A stretch of DNA of 32,573 nt from Treponema sp. (GCA_016293915.1 JAEDCY010000029.1:1-32573), one strand, 5' to 3'; shown: positions 22,861-30,652, counted from the stretch's first letter. Notes: generated from the letters alone by a model not told the origin. A program made the numbers and translations.

Positions 22861-24017
22861 TCTCTACACAATTTATCAAAAGCAGGCTTTGGCTTACCTT
22901 CTCTGTCAAAGAGAAGCGGGGCGTCTGTTCGGCCTGGAACCGGGAAGTTGTTTTTCCAGCTCATGCGGTCGGTAATGCCCCAGAGGATTACGTCTTTTAG
23001 GATGCCGGCGTGGGCTTCTTTTTTGAAGCATTCGAAGATTTCGGCGTAGCGGGCGGCCTGTTTTTCAAGGAGTTCTGGTGTGTATTCCTTGCGCTCTTCA
23101 AAAATGCCCTTGTCCTGCTCGCGGTCTGCGTACATAGAAATTTCCATTTCGGTAACAATAACCTTGAGGCCGAGGCTACCGTAAAGCTCGATTGTCTTTT
23201 CGATTTCGTTTACCGGCGGATGTTCAATGTTGATGTGCATCTGAAGACCAACGGTGTCTACCGGAACTCCACGCTCAAGCATTCCTTTTAAAAGCTTGTA
23301 CATTCCTTCGCGCTTACCAGCAACCATCTCTAGGTTATAGTCGTTTATTACCAGGCTTGATTTTGGAAAGGCTTCCTTTGCCCAGAAAAAGGCTTTGTCT
23401 ACATAGTCCGGGCCCAGAATGTCGAACCACTGAGAGCGGTCTGCCCCATCGCGGAGAACAAAGTTTTTGTCGGAAATACACTCATTTACAACGTCTACTG
23501 AGCAGATGTCGTCGCGGTAACGTTCTCCCACTGTGAAGATATATTTCTTAAGGCGTTCTTCGAGCACCTCGCGGCTAACTTTGCTTCCGTCCTCATTTTC
23601 GAAAATCCATTTAGGTGACTGATTATGCCAGACCAGAGTGTGCCAGCGCATATCCTGGCCGTTTGCCTTTGCAAAATCGCGGAGACGGTCGGCTGCCTTA
23701 AAATCAAAAAACGGCTTGCCATCCGGACCCAGGCGGTAAATTGAGTCCATCTTACATTCATTTTCGGCAACTACAAGGTTAAACTGATTTGCTGCAAGCT
23801 CGTAATCCGGCATGCGGCCCTTTGGGAAGGGCTGAGGCTCTGGGAATTTGAACTCGGGGAATTCCTGTGTAGGCTTAAAGTTCTTTTTGAAGTCTTCATA
23901 GCGGGCTTTCATGTTTTCATATAGCTTTGCTTTTTCATCATCATTCATCAAAATGATTCCGCTGATTGCAGCGCCAAGTCTAAAATAATCTTTATAGCTT
24001 TCGAATAATCTTTTCAT
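22857..24017 (-). CDS. GH10 endo-beta-1,4-xylanase, intracellular type
   Basis: This 386-residue glycoside hydrolase family 10 TIM barrel cleaves beta-1,4-xylan or xylo-oligosaccharides with retention. Signatures are FRLGAAISG near 12-20, the substrate-binding WHTLVWHNQSPKWIF near 125-139, the acid/base glutamate E179 in VDVVNE and the nucleophile E290 in VIVTEMEIS. WGITDRMSW follows near the end. There is no signal peptide or carbohydrate-binding module. It therefore probably acts in the cytoplasm on imported oligosaccharides, as in the intracellular GH10 group. It overlaps the ORF6N gene tail to tail by four bases. The divergent neighbour operon encodes a sugar-isomerase-like protein, consistent with a hemicellulose-utilisation locus. 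Confidence 0.93.
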   Translation of the reverse strand: MKRLFESYKDYFRLGAAISGIILMNDDEKAKLYENMKARYEDFKKNFKPTQEFPEFKFPEPQPFPKGRMPDYELAANQFNLVVAENECKMDSIYRLGPDGKPFFDFKAADRLRDFAKANGQDMRWHTLVWHNQSPKWIFENEDGSKVSREVLEERLKKYIFTVGERYRDDICSVDVVNECISDKNFVLRDGADRSQWFDILGPDYVDKAFFWAKEAFPKSSLVINDYNLEMVAGKREGMYKLLKGMLERGVPVDTVGLQMHINIEHPPVNEIEKTIELYGSLGLKVIVTEMEISMYADREQDKGIFEERKEYTPELLEKQAARYAEIFECFKKEAHAGILKDVILWGITDRMSWKNNFPVPGRTDAPLLFDREGKPKPAFDKLCRD

Positions 24018-24305
24018 GATTTAGATTATGGTATAAAGCGAGCCTGAATAATAGCGAGGATTATACTTAATAGTTGTAGAAATCTCTATATGAGGCAACC
24101 TGTTTCTGACTACAACGTTTTCGATTCGCTTTTTGATGATAAATTTTTTGTTTTTCAAACTTTATTTAGTGCAATATTTTATACTTAGTGATAAAATGAA
24201 AATGAGCGTTTCTGCGAAATTTTTTAACAGCTGTGGTCGTTGAAGAATTTGTAAAACGTTTAATAATCAGCCGCGAAAGCGGAGATTCAGGAGTATAAAA
24301 AAAGC
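24018..24305. other. Spacer between the xylanase and DUF4867 genes
   Basis: This AT-rich divergent spacer contains candidate -10 sequences on both strands (TATACT at about 24180 on the plus strand; TATAAT near 24055 on the minus strand). A small CCGC-GAAA-GCGG hairpin lies at 24273-24284, just before the AGGAGT ribosome site of the plus-strand gene. No repeat or gene seen. Confidence 0.4.
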
Positions 24306-24959
24306 ATGCGTATTAAATCTGTATTCAGTCACAGTTTTGAAAAGTATGGAAAGGTTCTTACAGGTTATGATGTAACAGATCTCCTTAAGAAACTGGACGA
24401 AACTACTAAAAAGCCTGACAATGCCGTAATTTATGAGCCGGGCGATGCTGGATTGGAAGCTCTTCCAATTGCAAAAGAATTCAGCGACAACGCTTACGGT
24501 GGAATGCCAATTCAGGTTGGTTACTGCAACGGTAACAACACAAAACTCAACTGTCTTGAGTGGCACCGTGGTTCTGAGCTCAACATTCCTTCTAATGACA
24601 TTGTTCTTCTTCTTGCACCACTTCAGTCTGTAAAAAATGGAAAATTGAACACAAGCGCTGTAGAAGCTTTCTACGTTCCAAAGGGAACTGTTGTTCAGGT
24701 TTATGAAACAACTCTTCACTATGCACCTTGTACTGCTGTTAAGAATGGCGAAGTTTCTAAGGAAGGTTTCCGTGTAATTATCGTTCTTCCAAAGGACACA
24801 AACACAGAAAAGCCTGCTATCAAAGAAATTGATTTCGAAGATAAACTGCTCTGGGCACGTAACAAGTGGCTCATTGCTCATCCGGATTCAAGCGAAGCAA
24901 AGGCCGGCGCTTTTGTAGGCTTGAGCGGAATTAATATTGATATCGCTAAGGCAAAATAG
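24306..24959 (+). CDS. DUF4867-family protein, probable sugar-pathway partner
   Basis: This 217-residue soluble protein belongs to the family annotated DUF4867, cupin-like and often encoded beside an L-fucose/L-arabinose isomerase family protein. Visible segments are KSVFSHSFEKYGKVLTGYD, the glycine-rich GGMPIQVGYCNG, NCLEWHRGSELNI with a likely metal-binding histidine, VEAFYVPKGTVVQVYETTLH and KLLWARNKWLIAHPDS. The beta-helical cupin pattern suggests a sugar lyxose-isomerase-like or mutarotase-like role, not demonstrated. AGGAGTATAAAA precedes the ATG, the same leader pattern as the next gene. A structured repeat separates the two genes, so coupling is transcriptional at best. Confidence 0.75.
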   Translation: MRIKSVFSHSFEKYGKVLTGYDVTDLLKKLDETTKKPDNAVIYEPGDAGLEALPIAKEFSDNAYGGMPIQVGYCNGNNTKLNCLEWHRGSELNIPSNDIVLLLAPLQSVKNGKLNTSAVEAFYVPKGTVVQVYETTLHYAPCTAVKNGEVSKEGFRVIIVLPKDTNTEKPAIKEIDFEDKLLWARNKWLIAHPDSSEAKAGAFVGLSGINIDIAKAK

Positions 24960-24967
24960 ATAAGCCT

Positions 24968-25106
24968 GTCACCCTGAACTTAGGGAGCGACGGCTGAAAG
25001 CCGGCAAAATGCTCCAGTGGAGCATTTTGAGCGAGTCTCCGAGCAGCTATGCTACGAAGGGGTAAAGGTCTTGAAAAGAGCCCCCTAAACAAGTTCAGCA
25101 TGACAC
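24968..25106 (-). repeat. MITE-like element, copy 4 (partial, rearranged)
   Basis: In inverted orientation it keeps GAGCGAGTCTCCGAGCAGCT and TTCAGCATGAC. The central hairpin is AAAATGCTCC/GGAGCATTTT, so the arms differ from copies 1-3 but still pair. A ~30-base insertion (TAAAGGTCTTGAAAAGAG region) splits the right part. It starts eight bases after the DUF4867 stop. Confidence 0.75.
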
Positions 25107-25206
25107 GGGTTGTTTAGACCGGGGTTTTAGGGGCATAGCCCCTAGGAGAAGGGGTAGCGAAAGACCGCGCAGCGGGCTGAAGCGAGGGGAAGGCTTTCCC
25201 CTCCTT
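25107..25206. repeat. GC-rich multi-hairpin repeat before the isomerase gene
   Basis: TAGGGGC-ATA-GCCCCTA (near 25129-25145), CCGCGCAGCGG and GGGGAAGG-C-TTTCCCC form successive stems. There is no open frame. The stretch looks like a second palindromic element stacked on MITE copy 4. It lies in the leader or promoter region of the isomerase gene, so it could affect its expression. Confidence 0.55.
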
Positions 25207-25241
25207 CATAAAAATGAAAAAACTTTATAGGAGTATAAAAA

Positions 25242-26738
25242 ATGATTAACAACAAACCAAAAATTAAGATCGGTATTGTGGCTGTTAGCCGCGACTGTTT
25301 CCCAGAGTCTCTTGCTGTAAACCGCAGAAAGGCTCTTGTTGCTGCATATACAAAAAAGTATGGTGCAGATGAAATCTACGAATGTCCAATTTGTATCGTA
25401 GAATCAGAAATCCACATGTGCCAGGCTTTGGAAGACATTAAGAAGAACGGTTGTAACGCTCTTTGTGTTTACCTTGGTAACTTTGGTCCAGAGATTTCTG
25501 AGACTTTGCTTGCTAAGCACTTTGAAGGTCCTAAGATGTTCTGTGCTGCTGCAGAAGAGACTTCTAAGGACGGCGGACTTATCCAGGGTCGTGGTGATGC
25601 TTACTGTGGTATGCTCAACGCTTCTTACAACCTCAAGCTCCGCAACATCAAGGCTTACATTCCTGAATATCCTGTAGGAACTGCTGAACAGTGTGCAGAC
25701 ATGATTCACGAATTTGCACCTATCGCAAAGGCAGTTTATGCTTTGAATCACCTTAAGATTATTTCTTTCGGACCTCGTCCACTCAACTTCCTTGCTTGTA
25801 ACGCACCTATTAAACAGCTTTATAACATTGGTGTTGAAATTGAAGAGAACTCTGAGCTTGACTTGTTCGAATCATTCAACAAGCACGCTGGCGACGCTCG
25901 TATTAAGGACGTTGTTGCAGATATGGAAAAAGAACTCGGAAAAGGAAACAAAAAGCCTGAGATTCTTGAAAAGCTTGCACAGTACGAACTTACTCTCCTT
26001 GACTGGGTTGAAGCTCACAAGGGATACCGCGAGTTTGTTGCAATCGCTGGTAAATGCTGGCCTGCATTCCAGACACAGTTCGGATTCGTTCCTTGCTATG
26101 TAAACAGCCGTCTTACAAAGATGGGTATTCCTGTATCTTGTGAAGTAGATATCTACGGATGTCTTTCTGAGTTCATTGGTACTGTAGTTTCTAACGACAC
26201 AGTAACTCTCCTCGACATTAACAACACTGTTCCACAGGATATCTATGATGAAGACATCAAGGGTAAGCACGGAACATACACAATCAAAGATACATTCATG
26301 GGCTTCCACTGTGGAAACACAGCTTCTACAAAGCTTGCATTCTGCGAAATGAAGTATCAGCTGATTATGGCTCGTGCTCTTCCAGTAGAAGTTACAAACG
26401 GAACTTTGGAAGGAGATATCGCTCCAGGTCCTATCACTTTCTACCGCTTGCAGTCAACTGCAGACAACATCCTCCGCGCATACATTGCACAGGGTGAAGT
26501 TCTTCCAGTTGCTACACGCTCATTCGGTGGTATCGGTATTTTCGCAATTCCAGAAATGGGCCGCTTCTACCGCCACGTACTTATCGAAAAGAACTATCCA
26601 CACCACGGTGCCGTTGCATTCGGCCACTTTGGCAAGCAGCTCTTCGAAGTATTCAAGTACATCGGTGTAGCAGTTGATGAAATCGGCTACAACCAGCCTA
26701 AGGGAGTTAGATACCCTACTGAGAATCCATGGGCTTAG
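25242..26738 (+). CDS. L-fucose/L-arabinose isomerase family protein
   Basis: This 498-residue cytoplasmic protein has the L-fucose/L-arabinose isomerase fold. The N-terminal half carries KIGIVAVSRDCFPESLAVNR, CNALCVYLGNFGPE and FCAAAEE. The catalytic half includes CWPAFQTQFGFVPCYVNSRL, PVSCEVDIYGCLSEFIGT (acidic metal ligands E and D), FMGFHCGNT (His ligand region) and FYRHVLIEKNYPHHGAVAFG. Such enzymes convert aldoses to ketoses with Mn2+. The subfamily is not classical FucI or AraA, so the substrate is open. The GH10 xylanase nearby suggests a hemicellulose sugar. AGGAGT precedes the ATG. Codon use is strongly biased, as in a highly expressed gene. Confidence 0.88.
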   Translation: MINNKPKIKIGIVAVSRDCFPESLAVNRRKALVAAYTKKYGADEIYECPICIVESEIHMCQALEDIKKNGCNALCVYLGNFGPEISETLLAKHFEGPKMFCAAAEETSKDGGLIQGRGDAYCGMLNASYNLKLRNIKAYIPEYPVGTAEQCADMIHEFAPIAKAVYALNHLKIISFGPRPLNFLACNAPIKQLYNIGVEIEENSELDLFESFNKHAGDARIKDVVADMEKELGKGNKKPEILEKLAQYELTLLDWVEAHKGYREFVAIAGKCWPAFQTQFGFVPCYVNSRLTKMGIPVSCEVDIYGCLSEFIGTVVSNDTVTLLDINNTVPQDIYDEDIKGKHGTYTIKDTFMGFHCGNTASTKLAFCEMKYQLIMARALPVEVTNGTLEGDIAPGPITFYRLQSTADNILRAYIAQGEVLPVATRSFGGIGIFAIPEMGRFYRHVLIEKNYPHHGAVAFGHFGKQLFEVFKYIGVAVDEIGYNQPKGVRYPTENPWA

Positions 26739-26756
26739 TTGCCTGAGGAAAACAAC

Positions 26757-26793
26757 GGTGGTTGAGTAGGCAGAAGGCCATATCGAAACCACC
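26757..26793 (-). repeat. Expanded-loop relative of the 25-bp palindrome
   Basis: GGTGGTTGAG at the left and TCGAAACCACC at the right are the ends of the 25-bp repeat in reverse orientation. They are separated by 16 bases, so the loop is 12 bases longer than in the other two copies. It lies 18 bases after the isomerase stop. Confidence 0.7.
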
Positions 26794-26803
26794 TTGGTAA
26801 AAG

Positions 26804-26836
26804 AAAACCGCTTCTCATGTGAGGAGCGGTTTTTTA
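26804..26836 (+). terminator. Intrinsic terminator of the isomerase gene
   Basis: AACCGCTTCTCA and TGAGGAGCGGTT pair around TG (one G-T pair), followed by TTTTTT. It also has A residues on its left side and could serve the XRE gene on the minus strand. Confidence 0.88.
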
Positions 26837-26867
26837 ATGTTTATTGTTTATAATAGAAGTAAAAAAA

Positions 26868-27173
26868 TTAATCACGTTTTTTATCAAAAGCAGTATTAAC
26901 AACTTTTGTAATGTTTTCAATTATTTCTGCTTTAATGATTTCTATATTCTGAAACTGTAATGCCTTTCTATCAAATAAATCTAAGGTTTCAACATTAAGA
27001 GCTTTTGCAATCTGTTGAATCATAGGAAGTGAAGGAAAATATTTTCCATTTTCAATGAGTGCAATATAGTTAGCTGATGCATTTGCCTTTTCCGCCAGTT
27101 TTTCCTGAGATAAATGCAACTGTTTGCGATAGTATTTTATATTACTTGCAAGACAAATCTGTAAATTATCCAT
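26868..27173 (-). CDS. XRE-family transcriptional regulator
   Basis: This 101-residue DNA-binding protein has a helix-turn-helix of the Cro/C1 type at about 10-65 (NIKYYRKQLHLSQEKLAEKA, then ASANYIALIENGKYFPSLPM and QQIAKALNVETLDLF). A short C-terminal helix (IIKAEIIENITKVVN) may dimerise. There is no sensor domain. It is divergent from the envelope-lipoprotein operon, and inverted repeats lie in the shared spacer. Control of itself and of that operon is a reasonable inference. A phage or toxin-antitoxin origin is possible but nothing here shows it. Confidence 0.9.
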   Translation of the reverse strand: MDNLQICLASNIKYYRKQLHLSQEKLAEKANASANYIALIENGKYFPSLPMIQQIAKALNVETLDLFDRKALQFQNIEIIKAEIIENITKVVNTAFDKKRD

Positions 27174-27214
27174 ATTCTATAACTCACATTTATATATTTA
27201 TATTCTTCTATAAA

Positions 27215-27271
27215 TATTACTTATTGACTATTGAGTAATGCAGATGTAAACTTATAAAAGTATAAGTAATA
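27215..27271. promoter_or_regulatory. Inverted repeats and promoter between the XRE gene and the lipoprotein operon
   Basis: TATTACTTAT (27215-27224) is complementary to ATAAGTAATA (27262-27271). Inside lie GAGTAAT (27233-27239) and the closer pair ACTTAT (27250-27255)/ATAAGT (27262-27267). TTGACT (27224-27229), 17 bases and TAAACT (27247-27252) form a candidate promoter toward the operon, overlapped by these repeats. This is the layout expected for an XRE operator. Confidence 0.5.
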
Positions 27272-27313
27272 CATATAGTTATCGAAAAATTCTTGAGTAT
27301 AGGATTGATAAAT

Positions 27314-27874
27314 ATGACTTGTTTAAGAAAAAGCATATCAAGTTCTGGGTTTTCAGCTAAGATTATTAGTTCTTTGTTATTCATATTATTAATTCTATTT
27401 TCATCATGTGTTTCATCAAAAATTGTAATTAGTGATGAAATGATGATGCCAATTCTCGATGAAGAGTTTGAATCAATGGAAGAGGCTATAGATGAAAACT
27501 GGAGTTTGAAAAGAAAACCTTCTGTAATTGTGTTCTTTTGTTATGATGAAAGATTTGGCGAAAATACAGTCACTGTTATTTCTAATTGGATTCAATCAGA
27601 CTTAGAATCACGTTTTGTGAAATCAGGAAACTATAAAGTAATCGATAAACAAAATTTAGATAGAATTCTTAAAGAACAGAAATTCCAGCAATCAGGTTAT
27701 GTAGATGACAAAGTTATGGTTGATATGGGACGAGAACTTGGGGGAAACTATATGGTTATCTCCAAGATCAATCAATACAACCAGTTTGTAGCAAAAATCT
27801 CAAATATCGAAACTGCTGAATTAATTTATACTACAACAAGACTAATTTCTAAAAATGCAAAGGTTGCTAGATAG
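27314..27874 (+). CDS. LpoB/CsgG-like lipoprotein
   Basis: Starting at ATG 27314, the product has a signal peptide ending in the lipobox LILFSSC. A short acidic linker follows (DEEFESMEEAIDE). Then comes an alpha/beta domain of the CsgG/LpoB type: SVIVFFCYDE, ISNWIQSDLESRFVKSG, YKVIDKQNLDRILKEQKFQQ, then GYVDDKVMVDMGRELGGNYM. LpoB-type proteins activate penicillin-binding proteins; CsgG-type proteins form secretion channels. At about 186 residues it fits LpoB better than full CsgG. It is the first gene of a six-gene operon, and the next ATG follows its stop with no gap. An upstream TTG start is less likely since it would add seven residues before the signal. Confidence 0.85.
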   Translation: MTCLRKSISSSGFSAKIISSLLFILLILFSSCVSSKIVISDEMMMPILDEEFESMEEAIDENWSLKRKPSVIVFFCYDERFGENTVTVISNWIQSDLESRFVKSGNYKVIDKQNLDRILKEQKFQQSGYVDDKVMVDMGRELGGNYMVISKINQYNQFVAKISNIETAELIYTTTRLISKNAKVAR

Positions 27875-28252
27875 ATGAAAGAAGTTGGTGGTTTTATTAT
27901 TTTTACAATAATTGTTTGTCTCATTTTTAATACGTGTACGTCAAAGAAAGTTGATAAGGCCTATGCTGAAGGAAAACAATCTGGTTATAGAGTAGGTTAT
28001 GCTGAAATTGAAGCTGAATATAAGAAAAAGATAGAAGAACAAACATCAATTTATGAAAGAAAGATAAAAGATCAAGAAAAGGTATATGAAAAGAAAATGA
28101 CTGTTGCATTACAAGAAGGTTTTGACAAAGGGAAAAAAGATAGGCAGCAGGAAGTTGAAGATAACTTGCAAAGGACAAAATCAGAAAAAGAAAGTAAAGG
28201 AAAATGGAATGACGTTTTGTTCGATGTAAACAACGGAGTCTTGGAGTATTAG
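27875..28252 (+). CDS. Membrane-anchored coiled-coil protein, paralogue A
   Basis: This 125-residue protein has an N-terminal hydrophobic segment (GGFIIFTIIVCLIFNTC), which may be a relaxed spirochaete lipobox at cysteine 21 or a membrane anchor. A highly charged helix follows (KVDKAYAEGKQSGYRVGYAE, then repeated Y-E-x-K-heptads such as IYERKIKDQEKVYEKKM), typical of a coiled coil. The C-terminus KWNDVLFDVNNG resembles that of the next protein (NWNEIISTGG). It starts directly after the upstream stop and ends directly before the next ATG, so the three genes are translationally coupled. No known family; probably periplasmic. Confidence 0.75.
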   Translation: MKEVGGFIIFTIIVCLIFNTCTSKKVDKAYAEGKQSGYRVGYAEIEAEYKKKIEEQTSIYERKIKDQEKVYEKKMTVALQEGFDKGKKDRQQEVEDNLQRTKSEKESKGKWNDVLFDVNNGVLEY

Positions 28253-28648
28253 ATGGGGAAGGTTAGTCTTGTAATATGTGCAATTTGTCTCTTATTTATG
28301 GTTAGTGCAGGAATAAAATCTTGTTCAAAAACATCTGATTCAAATTTACAGAGGGAAAAAGAAAAAGGTTATAACGTGGGTGTATTGGAAGGTAAAAAAG
28401 CTGCTGAATCAGATTATACGAAGAAGATGGAAAAGCTGAAAAATGATTATGAAGATTTACTAGAAAAGAACAAAAACATATTAGAGGGAAAGGTTATAGA
28501 ATCGTATAACCGGGGAGTTCAGCAGGGGATAGAAAAGATGACAGAAGAAATCAACTCTGTAATGACAATAAAAACAGATAACAAAAAAACAAAATCTAAA
28601 AAAACTAAACAGAATTGGAATGAAATTATATCTACGGGTGGAGAGTAA
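28253..28648 (+). CDS. Membrane-anchored coiled-coil protein, paralogue B
   Basis: This 131-residue protein has the same plan as its upstream neighbour. Hydrophobic start VSLVICAICLLFMVSAGIKS C is followed by GYNVGVLEGKKAAESDYTKK, a lysine/glutamate-rich coiled coil and a glycine pair-containing GYN/YNRGVQQGIEK motif like the neighbour's GYRVGYAE and FDKGKKD. It ends NWNEIISTGGE. The shared GY-x-VG...KK arrangement and closing W-N-(D/E) motif indicate a tandem duplication. The start codon directly follows the preceding stop, with GGAG inside the upstream gene as ribosome site. Confidence 0.75.
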   Translation: MGKVSLVICAICLLFMVSAGIKSCSKTSDSNLQREKEKGYNVGVLEGKKAAESDYTKKMEKLKNDYEDLLEKNKNILEGKVIESYNRGVQQGIEKMTEEINSVMTIKTDNKKTKSKKTKQNWNEIISTGGE

Positions 28649-28650
28649 GA

Positions 28651-29649
28651 GTGCTTAATAAGAAATCAATTATCGAAATTTCATTATTATTTATTTCGTA
28701 TTCTCTTTTCTGTGCGTCGCCAAAATGGCTTACAGAATTAGAAAAGGTATATCCTTCAAATGATTACCTTAGGATGATTGGAGAAGGTACAACTTTAAAA
28801 CTTGCTGAATCCGATGCAGTATCATCTATTGCCCAAAATTTTAATGCAAAGGTAAAAGTAATTAATCAGTCTATAAAAGATTACAATTCAATAATTGCAG
28901 AAGATAAAAGTGAAACATCTAAATCTTATAGCTTTAATCAGGTAAGCAAAATTTCTTCGGATGTAGAGTTGTTATGCTTAAAGTATTCTGAACCATATTA
29001 TGATAAGAAAAATAAGAAACATTATGTAGTTGCTTATATTAACAGAAAAGAAGCTGGCGATTTTTATAATCAGAAAATCAATGGAATTATGCTTCAGATA
29101 AAAGATATCTGTGAATTGGCAAGAAATGAAAAGGAAGTTTTGTATTCTGTTGTTAATTTGCAGAAGGCAAAAAGACTTTCAAAAATTGCAACTTATTATA
29201 TCGATACCGCCTGCATCATAAATCCTGCAGAAATTGAAAAGTATAAAGATGATACTGAGTTAATTGCTAGGTTGACAGGTCTTCTTAGTGCTCAGGAAGG
29301 AAAAGGAACCTTTTCAGTTTCTTGTAATAATTCAAAATATAATTCTATCTGTACAGGAATTAATTCTATTTTAGAAGAAAGTGGATATGTAGTTTCAAAA
29401 AAGAATTCTATTTATCGAATTTATGTGGAAATCAATTTTAGTGAAGAAGTTTATGAAGCAGGAAATTTCGTTCGTCCGGATATTTGTATAACAGTTACAA
29501 ATGCATCTGGCAAGGAAATAGATTCATATTCAAAAGTTTATCCGCGATATAGTCATCAGACTATGGAAAATGCATATAATCTGGCTCTTGTTAGAATTCA
29601 ACAGGATTTAGAAGAAAACTTTTTACTGGATTATAGAAATGTAGAATAA
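28651..29649 (+). CDS. LPP20-family exported protein
   Basis: The start is GTG at 28651, two bases after the preceding stop, with GGTGGAGAG as ribosome site. The 332-residue product has a signal peptide (IIEISLLFISYSLFCA) and the mature part begins SPKWLTELEKVYPSNDYL. This resembles the LPP20 lipoprotein domain (PKW...Y..G.G....A..DA...IA, here GEGTTLKLAESDAVSSIAQN), extending to about 170 with KHYVVAYINRKEAGDFY. A second alpha/beta domain (200-332, FSVSCNNSKYNSICTGINSI, YRIYVEINFSEEV) could be a LPP20/CsgG-type assembly domain. It is likely periplasmic or outer-membrane-associated, working with the LpoB-like protein. Confidence 0.8.
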   Translation: MLNKKSIIEISLLFISYSLFCASPKWLTELEKVYPSNDYLRMIGEGTTLKLAESDAVSSIAQNFNAKVKVINQSIKDYNSIIAEDKSETSKSYSFNQVSKISSDVELLCLKYSEPYYDKKNKKHYVVAYINRKEAGDFYNQKINGIMLQIKDICELARNEKEVLYSVVNLQKAKRLSKIATYYIDTACIINPAEIEKYKDDTELIARLTGLLSAQEGKGTFSVSCNNSKYNSICTGINSILEESGYVVSKKNSIYRIYVEINFSEEVYEAGNFVRPDICITVTNASGKEIDSYSKVYPRYSHQTMENAYNLALVRIQQDLEENFLLDYRNVE

Positions 29650-29678
29650 ATTGATTTTTCGGATAAGGAGGAAAATGA

Positions 29679-30365
29679 ATGAAAAAATTAAGTAAATGGT
29701 TGGGGTTGGGTATTTGTGCCTTAATGATGGTATCTTGTGCGTCTGCTCCAAAATCAAAAGCAAAGGACATTTCTCCAACAGTTGAAATTGTTGAGCACAA
29801 AGGAACTGCTTGGGGTGTAGAACAACCAGTCTGGGTTTCTCAGATTATTGGGACAGTAAATCAAAAAGATTTACGTAAAGCATTAGGTCTGACAGATAAA
29901 AAGATTTGGGTTCTTACTCGTTCAGGTAGTGACCTTGAATTCTTACAAAATTGGGTAGATCAGGTTGATGCTCGAGCTGAAATTGCGTCTGCAATCAATC
30001 AAAGAATTGAGGATTTAGTAACTGCTGAACTCAGAGGTTCTGATTCAAAGATTGAAAGTAGAGAAATTGAGAGAATTTCAAAACGTGCAGCAAATGTTAA
30101 TACAGCAGGGCTTGAAAAAGAGACAGACTGGTGGACAAAGACACGTCAGCTTGATGCTGATGTAAAGAAAGCAAAAGATGACAGCGATTATAGGTATCAG
30201 TATAACTATCTCGTAATCTATTCTATGAGTGAAGATTTATTCAAGAAGCAACTTAATATTTCTCTTGAGAATATTAAGAATGAAGTTCCGAATGCTGAAG
30301 AACTCATTAGAAAGGTAACTGAAGAAGTTATGGAACAATCTATGATTAAAGCTGAAGAGAAATAG
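29679..30365 (+). CDS. LPP20-like lipoprotein
   Basis: A 228-residue lipoprotein has a classic signal and lipobox (MKKLSKWLGLGICALMMVSC). The mature part has PVWVSQIIGTVNQKDLRKAL then IWVLTRSGSDLEFLQNWVDQ and an A-rich helix (VDARAEIASAINQRIEDLVT) matching the A-x-x-DA pattern of LPP20-like domains, though less clearly than its neighbour. A C-terminal helical region (LISLENIKNEVPNAEELIRK-like) follows. AAGGAGG lies eight bases before the ATG. It is fifth in the operon, after a 29-base gap. Confidence 0.75.
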   Translation: MKKLSKWLGLGICALMMVSCASAPKSKAKDISPTVEIVEHKGTAWGVEQPVWVSQIIGTVNQKDLRKALGLTDKKIWVLTRSGSDLEFLQNWVDQVDARAEIASAINQRIEDLVTAELRGSDSKIESREIERISKRAANVNTAGLEKETDWWTKTRQLDADVKKAKDDSDYRYQYNYLVIYSMSEDLFKKQLNISLENIKNEVPNAEELIRKVTEEVMEQSMIKAEEK

Positions 30366-30374
30366 GAGGTTTAT

Positions 30375-30596
30375 ATGGCAATGAAAGGTTGTAAAGCATG
30401 CGGTAATCGTTACCCAGAAAGTGATGGTGTTGGACCACAGGGAGAATTCTGTTGTGAAGGATGTTGGGAAACATGGGAAGCAAACCATCCAGGTTATACA
30501 GAGGGAAAGAATAAAGAAAAGAAAATAGAAAGAATAACATATTTTGTTATGGCTGTTATAGCTCTTGTAGTCTTTATTTGTAAATGTGTTATCTAA
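30375..30596 (+). CDS. Zinc-ribbon membrane protein
   Basis: This 73-residue protein has cysteine pairs CKAC (6-9) and CCEGC (26-30) spaced like a small zinc ribbon. A charged linker (EGKNKEKKIERIT) and one C-terminal transmembrane helix (YFVMAVIALVVFICKCV) follow. A perfect AGGAGGT sits upstream, nine bases after the previous stop, so it is the last gene of the operon. The ribbon probably faces the cytoplasm. Function unknown; it could couple the envelope complex to a cytoplasmic partner. Confidence 0.75.
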   Translation: MAMKGCKACGNRYPESDGVGPQGEFCCEGCWETWEANHPGYTEGKNKEKKIERITYFVMAVIALVVFICKCVI

Positions 30597-30607
30597 TCGA
30601 TTTTTGT

Positions 30608-30652
30608 AACTGCCACTGGTAATTAATTTGAAAATTATCAGTGGCAGTTTTT
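30608..30652 (+). terminator. Intrinsic terminator of the lipoprotein operon
   Basis: AACTGCCACTG(G)TAATT pairs with AATTATCAGTGGCAGTT, followed by TTTATT. The long stem ends the six-gene operon and isolates the DUF2971 gene. Confidence 0.92.
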
